Assembly (NCBI GenBank): GCA_963691755.1
Contig: OY829366.1
Location: forward strand, 310,001-374,000
DNA from: Dinoroseobacter sp013215265
GTDB lineage: Bacteria; Pseudomonadota; Alphaproteobacteria; Rhodobacterales; Rhodobacteraceae
Reading direction: 5' to 3'
Length of the DNA: 64,000 nucleotides
The notes below the pieces were generated by a model. That model did no database searches, was not told the DNA's origin, and saw nothing but the letters and a program-made list of their open reading frames with translations. Position numbers and translations under genes: made by a program. Shown here in pieces: positions 42,871 through 51,914 of this stretch; position 1 is the stretch's first letter; each line of letters starts with the position of its first letter.

Positions 42871-43305
42871 ATGGATTACGAAACGATCAGCGCAGACGCC
42901 TTTGGACGAAGCCTTCGAGGTATTGGATTGAACCTGCTTGTGCGCAATGTCGGTGCAGAGGTTGCGTTTCTGACGACCGTTTTCGGCTTCTCAGCGCATC
43001 AACCCACCAACGATTTTGCCATTATGAGGCTGGGCGACGTTGTTTTGCAGATACACAGCGATGGCACATATCACGCCAACCCTCTGACAGACTTACTGCC
43101 CGAGAATCCGCCCCGCGGCGCCGGTATTGAGATACGCCTCTACGATGTCGATCCAGATGAAGCCGCCGCGCAAGCCACCGCGCTTGGGTATGTCATCTTG
43201 CAACCGCCCACCAACAAGCCGCATGGCTTGCGCGAAGCCTATATTCTCTGTGAGAATGGTTATGCTTGGGTACCGTCCCGTCCCAAATCAGAAGCGAGCG
43301 ACTGA
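42871..43305 (+). CDS. VOC-family (glyoxalase-like) protein
   Basis: This 144-residue protein has a single VOC fold: GIGLNLLVRNVGAEVAFLTT, FAIMRLGDVVLQIHSDGTYH, then YILCENGYAWVPSRP. Metal ligands of the usual H/E type are not certain. The start follows GAGG and lies divergent from ade, 94 bases away. The aldolase gene begins right after its stop, so the two form an operon. The substrate is unknown. Confidence 0.8.
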   Translation: MDYETISADAFGRSLRGIGLNLLVRNVGAEVAFLTTVFGFSAHQPTNDFAIMRLGDVVLQIHSDGTYHANPLTDLLPENPPRGAGIEIRLYDVDPDEAAAQATALGYVILQPPTNKPHGLREAYILCENGYAWVPSRPKSEASD

Positions 43306-44061
43306 ATGTCTGTTACTGAACTCCGCCCAAATCTCGACCATTGGCAAGAACGTGTCGATCTCGCCGCGTCGTTTCGCTGGGCCTACCGGCTGAATATGCA
43401 CGAAGCCGTAGCAAACCACTTTAGCCTCTCCATTAACGACGACGGAACACGATTCTTAATGAACCCCAATCAGGTTCATTTCGCGCGGATCAAAGCGTCA
43501 GACATGATTGTGGTCGACGCCAACGACCCCAGCACGCTCGAAGGCCCAAACGCCCCTGACCCCACCGCCTGGGGGCTGCACGGCGCAATCCATCGCCACG
43601 TGCCACACGCCCGCTGCGCAATGCATGTCCACTCGATGCACGCGACAGTACTTGCCTGCCTCAAAGACGCGGAGCTGCCAGCATTCGATCAAAACTCTGC
43701 AACTTTCTACAAACGTCAGATCATCGATCAAGGCTATGGGGGGTTGGCGTTTGAGAGCGAAGGCGAACGGTGTGCTTCTCTATTTACCGATCCGCGCATG
43801 AAGGTCATGGTCATGGGCAGCCACGGCATCATGGTGATAGGGGACAGCGTCGCCGACACTTTCAATCGCCTCTATTATTTCGAACGTGCCGCAGAAACAT
43901 ATATCCGCGCCCTACAGACCGGACGGCCAATAAACTTCCTGTCTGATGAGGTCGCGGAAAAGACGGCACAGCAAATTGAAAGCTACCCGGAACAATCGGA
44001 TAGGCACCTGACCGAACTGAAGCTGATCCTGGATGCCGAAGGCGATCCTTACGCAACCTGA
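43306..44061 (+). CDS. Class II aldolase/adducin family protein
   Basis: This 251-residue protein belongs to the class II aldolase/adducin family, which includes fuculose and rhamnulose phosphate aldolases. The zinc-binding histidines are in IHRHVPHARCAMHVHSMHA and GSHGIMVIGDSVADTFN. The catalytic Glu is not obvious where the neighbourhood reads GPNAPDPTAW, so real aldolase activity is uncertain. It follows the VOC gene without a gap. Confidence 0.87.
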   Translation: MSVTELRPNLDHWQERVDLAASFRWAYRLNMHEAVANHFSLSINDDGTRFLMNPNQVHFARIKASDMIVVDANDPSTLEGPNAPDPTAWGLHGAIHRHVPHARCAMHVHSMHATVLACLKDAELPAFDQNSATFYKRQIIDQGYGGLAFESEGERCASLFTDPRMKVMVMGSHGIMVIGDSVADTFNRLYYFERAAETYIRALQTGRPINFLSDEVAEKTAQQIESYPEQSDRHLTELKLILDAEGDPYAT

Positions 44062-44121
44062 CCGGGCTGTGTTCCAGAGATTTCCATTGCGCGCCTTCTT
44101 CAGGCATTCCATCCTTTGCCT

Positions 44122-44964
44122 ATGAAAAAAACGCTTCTTTCTTTTGGCCACGGCTATTCTTCACAAGAACTTGCCAAACATCTTGGCGGTTGGCGGATCA
44201 TTGGAACGACACGAAGCACGGGAAAGGCGGAGATCTACAAAACAGACAGCATTGAGCCTTTGATTTGGCCAGGTGAGGATCCTGCAACGGCCATTTCCGA
44301 GGCCACCCATCTGCTTCTGTCCATCGCACCTGAAGAAGATGGCGACCCTGTTTTTAACGCCTATGCCGAGCTCATTTCTGCTGCGCCCAATCTTGAATGG
44401 GTTGGATACCTATCCACGACTGGGGTCTATGGAGATCATGCTGGTGGCTGGGTTGATGAAAACTCTCTCCTTCAACCTTCTACGAAACGCGGGGAGATGC
44501 GGGTCAAGGCCGAAACCCAATGGCAGTCCCTCAATCTGCCGTTACATATTTTTCGCCTTGCGGGCATTTATGGCCCTGGACGTGGACCTTTTACCAAAGT
44601 TCGCAAAGGCACTGCACGCCGGATCATCAAGCAGGGTCAGGTCTTTAGTCGAACCCATGTCGAGGACATCGCGCAGGTACTTCTTGCCTCAATCCAGCGC
44701 CCAAACCCCGGGGCAGCCTACAACGTATGCGACGACGATCCTGCCCCACCTCAGGATGTCATCGCCCACGCGGCGGCGCTGCTTGAGTTGCCTGTGCCAC
44801 CGGGCATCCCGTTTGAGACCGCAGAGATGACCCCAATGGCCCGGAGCTTCTATGCTGAAAGCAAACGCGTTCGAAACAACAGGATTAAAGAGGAGCTTGG
44901 CGTGACCTTGCTCTATCCCACATATCGCGAGGGTCTCGCAGCGCTTTTGGAGGCCGAAACATGA
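44122..44964 (+). CDS. NAD(P)-binding epimerase-like protein (YeeZ type)
   Basis: This 280-residue protein is an extended SDR of the YeeZ kind. The N-terminal KTLLSFGHGYSSQELAKHL is a modified glycine-rich loop. YLSTTGVYGDHAGGWVDE follows, but no YxxxK follows it. FRLAGIYGPGRGP, then THVEDIAQVLLASIQRPNPG, complete the pattern. No enzyme activity is established for this family. The ATG at 44122 is the preferred start. It overlaps the HDAC-like gene by 4 bases and leads the operon to dxs. Confidence 0.82.
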   Translation: MKKTLLSFGHGYSSQELAKHLGGWRIIGTTRSTGKAEIYKTDSIEPLIWPGEDPATAISEATHLLLSIAPEEDGDPVFNAYAELISAAPNLEWVGYLSTTGVYGDHAGGWVDENSLLQPSTKRGEMRVKAETQWQSLNLPLHIFRLAGIYGPGRGPFTKVRKGTARRIIKQGQVFSRTHVEDIAQVLLASIQRPNPGAAYNVCDDDPAPPQDVIAHAAALLELPVPPGIPFETAEMTPMARSFYAESKRVRNNRIKEELGVTLLYPTYREGLAALLEAET

Positions 44965-45890
44965 GCGTCTGTGTGTTTTATCATCCCTCCAGTCAGATGC
45001 ATGAAATGCCCACGGGCCATCCCGAACGGGTTGATCGCATCGTCGCGTTGGAACACAGCTTGCGTGGTCTGAGCGGTCTCGATTGGCGCGATTGTCCTGC
45101 GGCGACACGTGCGCAGCTTGAGGCGGGGCATGAAACCACCTATCTGGACGCCCTTGAAGCGGCGTCTCCTACAACAGGAATGGTCCAACTTGATGCGGAC
45201 ACTTCGATGTCGCCAGGATCGCTCGAAGCTGCATCTCATGCTGTTGGTGGAGCCTGTGCTGCAGTTGATCTCGTCATGTCCGGTGGCGCCAACCGCGCCT
45301 TCGTAGCCATGCGCCCACCGGGTCATCACGCTGAACGCGACAAACCGATGGGGTTTTGTTTGTATTCTACGATCGCCCTTGCAGCAAAGCATGCGGCTGC
45401 CGCACATGGGCTAACGCGCATCGCTATCATCGATTTCGATGTGCACCACGGGAACGGCACACAGGATGTGCTGTGGGACGATCCCAATGTCCATTTTATT
45501 TCGTCCCATCAGATGCCCCTCTGGCCCGGATCGGGGGCCGCTCATGAAACCGGGGCTCATGGCCAAATCCAAAATATCGCGCTCAAGCCCCACACAGGCA
45601 GTCTGGATATGCGTCGGATTTACGAGCGCGAGGTTTTACCCGTGCTCGACAGCTATGCGCCTGAGTTAGTGATGATTTCTGCCGGGTTTGACGCCCATAC
45701 GCGCGATCCACTGGCCAATCTTGATTTTCAAACAGACGACTTCGCCTGGCTCACTGATCGCCTGCGCGAGGTTGCCGAGCAGCACGCTCAAGGCCGCATC
45801 GTCTCGACTCTTGAAGGGGGATATGATTTGTCAGCCCTTGCTGAGAGCGCCACAGCGCATATCAGGTCTTTGCAGGAGAATGCCACATGA
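44961..45890 (+). CDS. Histone-deacetylase-like hydrolase
   Basis: This 309-residue Zn-dependent deacylase belongs to the class II HDAC/acetylpolyamine amidohydrolase group. The active-site signatures are AMRPPGHHAERDKPMGFC, IAIIDFDVHHGNGTQDV and MISAGFDAHTRDPLANLDF, which include the zinc-binding Asp and His residues. In bacteria the substrates are acetylated amines or proteins. It overlaps the upstream gene and xseB by 4 bases each, so the operon runs tightly into ispA and dxs. Confidence 0.93.
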   Translation: MSVCVFYHPSSQMHEMPTGHPERVDRIVALEHSLRGLSGLDWRDCPAATRAQLEAGHETTYLDALEAASPTTGMVQLDADTSMSPGSLEAASHAVGGACAAVDLVMSGGANRAFVAMRPPGHHAERDKPMGFCLYSTIALAAKHAAAAHGLTRIAIIDFDVHHGNGTQDVLWDDPNVHFISSHQMPLWPGSGAAHETGAHGQIQNIALKPHTGSLDMRRIYEREVLPVLDSYAPELVMISAGFDAHTRDPLANLDFQTDDFAWLTDRLREVAEQHAQGRIVSTLEGGYDLSALAESATAHIRSLQENAT

Positions 45891-46126
45891 CCGACACCCC
45901 CGTTTCCGAACTTAGCTTTGAAGCTGCCATGGCAGAACTGGAGCAAGTTGTGGGGCGTCTGGAGACTGGTGACGTACCGCTGGAGGACTCGATCAAGCTT
46001 TACGAACGCGGCGCGGCACTAAAAGCACGCTGTGAAGAAAAGCTGAAAGAGGCAGAGGAAAAGGTTAGCCAAATCACGCTTGGCGCGGATGGCGAACCCA
46101 CAGGCACCAAGCCCTTCGACGGGTAA
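45887..46126 (+). CDS. xseB: Exodeoxyribonuclease VII small subunit
   Basis: This 79-residue helical protein is the small subunit of exonuclease VII, which degrades single-stranded DNA with XseA. Family marks are SFEAAMAELEQVVGRLETGD, LEDSIKLYERGAALKARC and a short tail. It overlaps the deacylase stop by 4 bases and is followed after 5 bases by ispA. The association xseB-ispA-dxs is widespread in proteobacteria. xseA is not in the window. Confidence 0.94.
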   Translation: MTDTPVSELSFEAAMAELEQVVGRLETGDVPLEDSIKLYERGAALKARCEEKLKEAEEKVSQITLGADGEPTGTKPFDG

Positions 46127-46131
46127 CAGCC

Positions 46132-47004
46132 TTGGACTTCAAGACCCAACTGGCCAGCGCGCAAAGCCGAATTGCCGACGCTTTAGCGCAGCACCTTGAA
46201 AACTTTGGGGACACCAATGTCGCCAAAGGCATGCGCTATGCCACGTCGGGCGGAAAACGTCTGCGCGGGTTTTTGGTTTTGGAAAGTGCTGCGCTCTTCG
46301 ATGTGCCTGCGTCCCAAGCTGTTCATGCGGCCTGCGCCATCGAGACCCTGCATGCCTATTCGCTGGTCCACGACGATCTTCCCGCCATGGACGATGACGA
46401 TCTGCGACGCGGCCAGCCAACAGTTCATGTCAAATGGGACGAAGCGACAGGCATTCTGGTCGGCGATGCGTTACAAACCCTTGCCTTCGAGATCCTCGCA
46501 AAGCACGAAACCCATGCCGATGCCGAAGTCCGTATTGGCCTGATGTCCAGCCTTGCTAAGGCGTCTGGCGCTGAAGGAATGGTTCTCGGACAGGCGTTGG
46601 ATATCGAAGCAGAAAGCGCAGGTCGTCCCCTTTCACTGGATGAAATCACGCATCTCCAAGCCGGGAAAACAGGCGCTCTTATAGAATGGTCGGCAACCGC
46701 AGGGGCGCGCCTTGGTCAGGCCGATACTTCCCCATTGTCGCGCTATGCGAAAGCCATCGGCCTCGCTTTTCAAATCGCAGACGACATTCTCGATATTGAA
46801 GGAGATGCCGAGAAGGCCGGAAAAGCGCTGCGCAAAGACGCCGAGGCAGGCAAAGCAACCTTTGTGTCTTTGCTTGGCCTCGAGCCTGCCCGTCAACGCG
46901 CCTTTGACCTTGTTGCAGAGGCCGAAACTGCTCTTGCTCCCTACGGCGAAAAGGCGCAGTCCCTTCGCGATTTGGCACGATATATCGTGTCCCGAGACGC
47001 CTGA
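46132..47004 (+). CDS. ispA: Farnesyl diphosphate synthase-type prenyltransferase
   Basis: This 290-residue enzyme joins isopentenyl units to give farnesyl (C15) diphosphate. The two aspartate-rich motifs are DDLPAMDDDDLRRG and FQIADDILDIEGD, and SGGKRLRGFLVLES is the substrate-binding lysine region. The start is TTG at 46132, since the first in-frame ATG would cut into the fold. Its partner dxs starts 16 bases after the stop. Confidence 0.94.
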   Translation: MDFKTQLASAQSRIADALAQHLENFGDTNVAKGMRYATSGGKRLRGFLVLESAALFDVPASQAVHAACAIETLHAYSLVHDDLPAMDDDDLRRGQPTVHVKWDEATGILVGDALQTLAFEILAKHETHADAEVRIGLMSSLAKASGAEGMVLGQALDIEAESAGRPLSLDEITHLQAGKTGALIEWSATAGARLGQADTSPLSRYAKAIGLAFQIADDILDIEGDAEKAGKALRKDAEAGKATFVSLLGLEPARQRAFDLVAEAETALAPYGEKAQSLRDLARYIVSRDA

Positions 47005-47019
47005 GAGGAGGACAGAGAG

Positions 47020-48948
47020 ATGTCCGACCGACCTGATACCCCACTGCTGGATATGGTGCATACGCCTGCCGACTTGAAAGGCCTCAGTGATGCACAACTT
47101 TCCCAGCTTGCACGCGAACTGCGCGCGGAGACCATCAGCGCCGTTTCCGTAACAGGTGGGCATCTGGGCGCGGGCCTTGGCGTTGTTGAGATGACGGTTG
47201 CGCTGCATCACGTTTTCGATGCGCCCAAAGACAAGATTATCTGGGACGTGTCGCACCAGTGCTATCCCCACAAGATCCTGACCGGGCGACGCGACCGGAT
47301 CCGCACACTTCGGATGAAGGACGGCCTGTCCGGGTTTACCAAGCGCACGGAATCTCCCTTTGATCCATTCGGTGCTGCGCATAGCTCCACCTCGATCTCG
47401 GCCGCGCTCGGCTTCGCGGTCGCTCGCGATCTTGGGGGAAGTTGTCCGGAAGGTTTGGGGGACGCAATTGCTGTTATTGGGGACGGGGCGCTCTCTGCGG
47501 GTATGGCTTACGAGGCGCTGAACAATGCAGGTCACCTAGGAAAACGGCTGATCGTCATCCTGAATGACAACGAAATGAGCATCGCACCGCCCGTTGGCGC
47601 CATGTCCAGTTATTTGTCGCGCCTCTATGCCGGAGCCCCGTTTCAGGAACTGAAGGCCGCTGCAAAAGGTGCTGTTTCATTCTTACCACCTCCGTTTCAG
47701 GAAGGCGCAAAGCGCGCCAAAGAGATGCTAAAGGGGATGACGGTCGGCGGAACTTTGTTCGAAGAGCTTGGATTTTCTTATGTCGGACCGATCGATGGTC
47801 ACGATATGGACCAGCTTCTGAACGTCTTGCGCACCGTGAAACACCGTGCAGATGGCCCCATTCTGATCCACGCGATTACCGTGAAAGGCAAAGGCTATGC
47901 AGAGCACAGACCCGACAGGGGTCATGCAACCGGCAAATTTGACGTAGTTACTGGCGAACAGAACAAAGCGCCCTCCAACGCACCAAGCTACACCAAAGTT
48001 TTTGCAGATACTCTGATCGACGAGGCCGCACGAGATCCAAAGATCGTCGCCATAACGGCTGCGATGCCGTCAGGCACAGGGCTGGATCTGTTTGCCCAGC
48101 GCTATGCGTCGCGTACCTTCGATGTCGGGATCGCCGAACAGCATGGCGTTACATTTTGCGCAGGCCTTGCCGCTGGCGGGATGAAGCCATTCTGTACGAT
48201 GTATTCTACGTTCCTGCAGCGTGGTTACGACCAGATTGTTCATGATGTGGCGCTCCAGAACCTGCCCGTTCGTTTTGCCATCGATCGCGCGGGTCTTGTC
48301 GGGGCAGATGGCGCCACGCATGCCGGCAGCTTCGACATTGGGTATCTCAGCGCGCTTCCCAACATGGTGGTCATGGCTGCTGCAGACGAAGCAGAATTGC
48401 GCCATATGGTGGCGACGGCTGCGGCCTATGACGACGGTCCGATTGCCTTCCGCTTCCCACGGGGTGAAGGCGTTGGATGCGAACTTCCCGAGCAGGGCGA
48501 AATCCTTGAGATCGGGAAGGGGCGCATCGTGAAGCAGGGAACGACCGTCGCAATCCTGTCATTTGGAACGCGCTTGGCAGAAGTCGAAGCAGCCTGCGAA
48601 GCGCTTGCCGCGCGGGGTATCACGCCAACCATTGCAGATGCTCGGTTCGCCAAACCACTCGACACAGAGCTCATCTTGAAGCTAGCAAGCGACCATGAAG
48701 CGCTGATCACAATCGAAGAGGGCTCGGTCGGAGGCTTTGGCAGTCACGTCGCACAGCTTTTGTCCGAGGAAGGTGTCTTTGATCAGGGGCTGAAGTTCAG
48801 ATCTATGGTTCTGCCAGATACCTTCATCGATCATGCGAACCCTCGGGATATGTACGACGTGGCAGGACTGAACGCGGAAAATATCGAGACAAAGGTTCTC
48901 GACATGCTCGACATCGGGGTTGTCCGGGGTCGAAGCGGCGCACGCTGA
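47020..48948 (+). CDS. dxs: 1-deoxy-D-xylulose-5-phosphate synthase
   Basis: This 642-residue enzyme makes DXP from pyruvate and glyceraldehyde 3-phosphate with TPP, the first step of the MEP pathway. The TPP-binding motif starts AVIGDGALSAGMAYEALNNA near 150; the catalytic transketolase part has FDVGIAEQHGVTFCAGLAAG and the C-terminal domain ends after TFIDHANPRDMYDVAGL. A strong GAGAGGAGG site precedes the ATG. It ends 8 bases before the convergent petR stop. Confidence 0.97.
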   Translation: MSDRPDTPLLDMVHTPADLKGLSDAQLSQLARELRAETISAVSVTGGHLGAGLGVVEMTVALHHVFDAPKDKIIWDVSHQCYPHKILTGRRDRIRTLRMKDGLSGFTKRTESPFDPFGAAHSSTSISAALGFAVARDLGGSCPEGLGDAIAVIGDGALSAGMAYEALNNAGHLGKRLIVILNDNEMSIAPPVGAMSSYLSRLYAGAPFQELKAAAKGAVSFLPPPFQEGAKRAKEMLKGMTVGGTLFEELGFSYVGPIDGHDMDQLLNVLRTVKHRADGPILIHAITVKGKGYAEHRPDRGHATGKFDVVTGEQNKAPSNAPSYTKVFADTLIDEAARDPKIVAITAAMPSGTGLDLFAQRYASRTFDVGIAEQHGVTFCAGLAAGGMKPFCTMYSTFLQRGYDQIVHDVALQNLPVRFAIDRAGLVGADGATHAGSFDIGYLSALPNMVVMAAADEAELRHMVATAAAYDDGPIAFRFPRGEGVGCELPEQGEILEIGKGRIVKQGTTVAILSFGTRLAEVEAACEALAARGITPTIADARFAKPLDTELILKLASDHEALITIEEGSVGGFGSHVAQLLSEEGVFDQGLKFRSMVLPDTFIDHANPRDMYDVAGLNAENIETKVLDMLDIGVVRGRSGAR

Positions 48949-48956
48949 TTACAGCC

Positions 48957-49664
48957 TTAGTCCACCGCCAGCATATACCCCGCACCCCGCACCGTTTGCA
49001 GGTAACGTGGTTGTTTCGGGTTGGCCTCGATCTTGCGCCGGAGCCGAGTGATCTGCACGTCCACGGCGCGCTCCTGGCTCTGATCACCGTCGCGTCCCAG
49101 ATCCTCGACCAACTGCGTTCGTGACAGTGCCTCGCCAGGACAGGCCGCAAAGATCCGCATCAACGCGCTTTCCGTCGCCGTCAAACGCACCGGATCCGTG
49201 CCATTCCACATTTCACCCTTGTCTATGTCGTACTTCACTGAACCAAGATGAAGCACGCGTGGCCCGGCACTGACACTTTCTTCTTTCGGTACACGGCGTA
49301 AAATTGCGTTGATCCTAAGGAGCAGTTCTTTTGGCTCAAACGGTTTGGGCAAATAATCGTCGGCGCCAGCCTCAAGCCCCATAATCCGATCGGTTGTGTC
49401 GCTTTTGGCGGTTAGAAGTAAGATGGGCGTTGTCAGGTCTTTGCGTAGCTCACGCGTCAGCGAAATACCATCTTCACCTGGCATCATGACATCAAGGACG
49501 ATCAGATCAAATTCCAGCCCTCCCAGAAGACGTCTTGCCTGCGCAGCATCGCGCGCGACGCTCACCCAAAACCCGTGCCGAATGAGAAATTTCTGTAATA
49601 GCCCACGAATGCGTTCGTCATCATCGACGACAAGCAAATGCGCTTCTGTCAGCATTGGATCCAT
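48957..49664 (-). CDS. petR: PetR-type OmpR-family response regulator
   Basis: This 235-residue response regulator has a receiver domain (phospho-acceptor Asp in FDLIVLDVMMPGEDG, Lys in ADDYLPKPF) and an OmpR winged helix (LTATESALMRIFAACPGEAL, then RAVDVQITRLRRKIEANPK and LQTVRGAGYMLAVD). A MarR-type gene lies directly upstream in the same orientation, which is the petP-petR layout of Rhodobacter capsulatus, where petR is needed for growth. No histidine kinase is adjacent. The name is by gene order and family, so moderately sure. Confidence 0.88.
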   Translation of the reverse strand: MDPMLTEAHLLVVDDDERIRGLLQKFLIRHGFWVSVARDAAQARRLLGGLEFDLIVLDVMMPGEDGISLTRELRKDLTTPILLLTAKSDTTDRIMGLEAGADDYLPKPFEPKELLLRINAILRRVPKEESVSAGPRVLHLGSVKYDIDKGEMWNGTDPVRLTATESALMRIFAACPGEALSRTQLVEDLGRDGDQSQERAVDVQITRLRRKIEANPKQPRYLQTVRGAGYMLAVD

Positions 49665-49666
49665 CG

Positions 49667-50173
49667 TTACGCTCCATCCTTCAGGCGCTGGAACATGCGA
49701 CGGCTTTCTTCGTCCATCATCTGTTCCAATACCGTGCGAAACCCGGTTACAGCCTCTGGGCCTGCTTCCCGAAATGCCGCGCGCATCCGTGCCCTTTGCG
49801 CCTCGCTCAGCATTTTCTCCAAGCCTGCCCCATCTTCCGTCAGAAACAAGTGCCGTTCCCGTTTGTCCTTATCTCCAACACGCACCTCGACAAAACCCGC
49901 AGCTATCAGTGAACGCAACACACGGTTCAGCGATTGCTTTGTGACCCCCAAAATTCCCAGCAAATTGTTCACCGTGGTGCCGGGGGATCGGTTTATGAAA
50001 TGAAGTGCACGATGATGCGCCCGGCCAAAACCTTTCTCCGACAGGATTCGGTCCGGATCAGCAGTGAAACCCTGATACGCAAAGAACATCGCTTCAATGG
50101 CCTTGCGCAGCTGATCATCCGTCAAGAACAGCAAATTTTCGCCCCGAGGGCCTTGCGCAGCACGATCTGCCAT
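49667..50173 (-). CDS. petP: PetP-type MarR-family regulator
   Basis: This 168-residue MarR-type regulator has a winged helix (GTTVNNLLGILGVTKQSLNR, VLRSLIAAGFVEVRVGDKDK, then RERHLFLTEDGAG). Its stop is 2 bases from the petR start, as in the R. capsulatus petPR pair. In that organism the pair sits directly upstream of petABC, whereas here petABC is about 18 kb away. Direct control of bc1 expression is therefore not shown by position. Confidence 0.85.
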   Translation of the reverse strand: MADRAAQGPRGENLLFLTDDQLRKAIEAMFFAYQGFTADPDRILSEKGFGRAHHRALHFINRSPGTTVNNLLGILGVTKQSLNRVLRSLIAAGFVEVRVGDKDKRERHLFLTEDGAGLEKMLSEAQRARMRAAFREAGPEAVTGFRTVLEQMMDEESRRMFQRLKDGA

Positions 50174-50331
50174 CTGCCTTTTCTTTCTTCATAGGTCAGA
50201 GCTGCTGCCCATTTTATGTCAGCATTGTTGACATTCCAAGACCTGATTGATATCGAATCGCAGCGCCGGCGTAATTTTATGGCCGAAGCGGACCCAAATG
50301 CGCAATAAATGCAAAATAAAGGATAAACCCT

Positions 50332-51201
50332 ATGGCTGGAGGATATGATGATCGCGACGGTGTCATCTGGATGGATGGCAAGCTGGTAGACTGGCGCGCG
50401 GCCAACTTACACGTACTGTCCCACGCCATGCATTACGCGTCGTCTGTCTTCGAAGGCGAGCGCTGCTATAACGGTACCATCTTCGAGAGCCGCAGACATT
50501 CTGAGCGTTTGCATTTCTCGGCCAACCAACTCGATATGCCAATCCCATACACCGTGGATGAAATTGAAGCTGCCAAGTACGAAGTGCTCAAGGCCAACAA
50601 TCTGACCGATGCCTACGTGCGCCCGGTCGCATGGCGTGGTGCTGGCGAAGACATGGGTGTCAGCTCGGCAAAGAACCCTGTCCGGCTTGCAATCGCGGTT
50701 TGGGGTTGGGGCAACTATTATGGCGACGCCAAGATGAAGGGCGCGAAACTGGATATCTCCAAGTGGAAGCGCCCCTCGCCCGAAACGATCCCAGTGCACG
50801 CCAAGGCGTCCGGCCTTTATATGATCTGCACCACGTCTAAGCATGCGGCGGAAGCAAAAGGCTGTTCAGACGCGCTTTTCATGGATTACCGCGGCTATGT
50901 GGCCGAGGCGACCGGGGCGAACATCTTCTTTGTAAAAGATGGCGAAGTACACACACCGAAGCCCGATTGCTTCCTGAACGGCATCACCCGTCAGACGGTA
51001 ATTACGATGCTGGAACAGAAAGGCATCAACGTCATCGAACGCTATATTATGCCTGATGAGATGGAGAGCTTTGAACAATGCTGGCTCACAGGTACGGCGG
51101 CCGAGGTTACACCTGTTGGCCAGATCGGTGATTACAATTTCGAGGTCGGCGCGCTGACACGCGATATCTCGGAAAGCTATGAGAAGCTGGTCCGAAGCTA
51201 A
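50332..51201 (+). CDS. ilvE: Branched-chain amino acid aminotransferase
   Basis: This 289-residue fold-type IV PLP enzyme performs the last step of leucine, isoleucine and valine synthesis. It has WMDGKLVDWRAANLHVLSHA, SVFEGERCYNG, ASGLYMICTTSKHAAEAKGC (the region bearing the PLP lysine), VAEATGANIFFV, and CWLTGTAAEVTPVGQIGDY. An AAGGATAAACCCT site precedes the ATG. It is followed by a strong terminator, so probably monocistronic. Confidence 0.95.
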   Translation: MAGGYDDRDGVIWMDGKLVDWRAANLHVLSHAMHYASSVFEGERCYNGTIFESRRHSERLHFSANQLDMPIPYTVDEIEAAKYEVLKANNLTDAYVRPVAWRGAGEDMGVSSAKNPVRLAIAVWGWGNYYGDAKMKGAKLDISKWKRPSPETIPVHAKASGLYMICTTSKHAAEAKGCSDALFMDYRGYVAEATGANIFFVKDGEVHTPKPDCFLNGITRQTVITMLEQKGINVIERYIMPDEMESFEQCWLTGTAAEVTPVGQIGDYNFEVGALTRDISESYEKLVRS

Positions 51202-51230
51202 TAACGGGCCGCAACAGCAGCTCGCACAAG

Positions 51231-51262
51231 AAAAGGCCCGCAGCGCTCGCGCGGGCCTTTTT
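51231..51262 (+). terminator. Rho-independent terminator of ilvE
   Basis: AAAAGGCCCGC at 51231-51241 pairs with GCGGGCCTTTT at 51251-51261, with a 9-base loop, followed by T-rich sequence. It lies 30 bases after the ilvE stop and is close to the convergent cobO end, so it may serve both. Confidence 0.9.
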
Positions 51263-51311
51263 CATTTCTCGCAAGTCTATTTGCCTCTTCTGAGGCAAAG
51301 ACTGGGAAGCG

Positions 51312-51914
51312 CTAGTAGTCCACTCCGCGCTGCGCCTTGATCCCGGCTTGAAACGGATGCTTCACCTCGGTCATTTCAGTGACAAGATCGGCATAATCGC
51401 AAAGCTCAGGCTTCGCATCACGTCCGGTGAGTACGACACTCGTTTTCTCGGATCGCGCTTCCAACCCCTCAAGGACCTGTTCAACGCTGAGATAATCATA
51501 ACGCATGGCGATGCAGATTTCGTCCATGACGATCAAATCGTATTCCCCGCTCGCCATCATCTCGCACCCTTTGGCAAAAGCCGCCTGAGCCGCTTCGATG
51601 TCGCGCGCTTTATCCTGAGTGTCCCAGGTGAAACCGTCGCCCATTGTGTGCCAGTCGACCTCTCCGAGTTTCTTGAAGAAAATCCGTTCGCCGGTTTTCC
51701 ACTTGCCTTTGATGAACTGAACAACACCAACTTTTTGACCCCAGCCTAGCGCGCGGACCACAACACCAAACGCGCTGGAGGATTTCCCTTTGCCCTTACC
51801 GGTATGCACAAGAACCAACCCACGCCCGGCATCCTCCTTGGAGGCAACTTTCGCACGCATCTCAGCTTGGGTTTGCTGCATCTTGGCCTTGTGGGCTTCT
51901 TGGTCTTCGCTCAT
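51312..51914 (-). CDS. cobO: Cob(I)yrinic acid a,c-diamide adenosyltransferase
   Basis: This 200-residue enzyme adenosylates corrinoids using ATP, in cobalamin synthesis or salvage. It has the P-loop variant VLVHTGKGKGKSSSAFG, VVQFIKGKWKTGER, the MDEI stretch IVMDEICIAMRYDYL and KHPFQAGIKAQRGVDY. The ATG at 51914 shares a base with the HupE stop (TGATG), so translation is coupled to a likely cobalt transporter. Confidence 0.95.
   Translation of the reverse strand: MSEDQEAHKAKMQQTQAEMRAKVASKEDAGRGLVLVHTGKGKGKSSSAFGVVVRALGWGQKVGVVQFIKGKWKTGERIFFKKLGEVDWHTMGDGFTWDTQDKARDIEAAQAAFAKGCEMMASGEYDLIVMDEICIAMRYDYLSVEQVLEGLEARSEKTSVVLTGRDAKPELCDYADLVTEMTEVKHPFQAGIKAQRGVDY

Noticed and set aside
46633..47535. 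A 300-residue antisense open frame opposite ispA and dxs
   Set aside because: Both forward genes are certain; the antisense product matches nothing I recognise.
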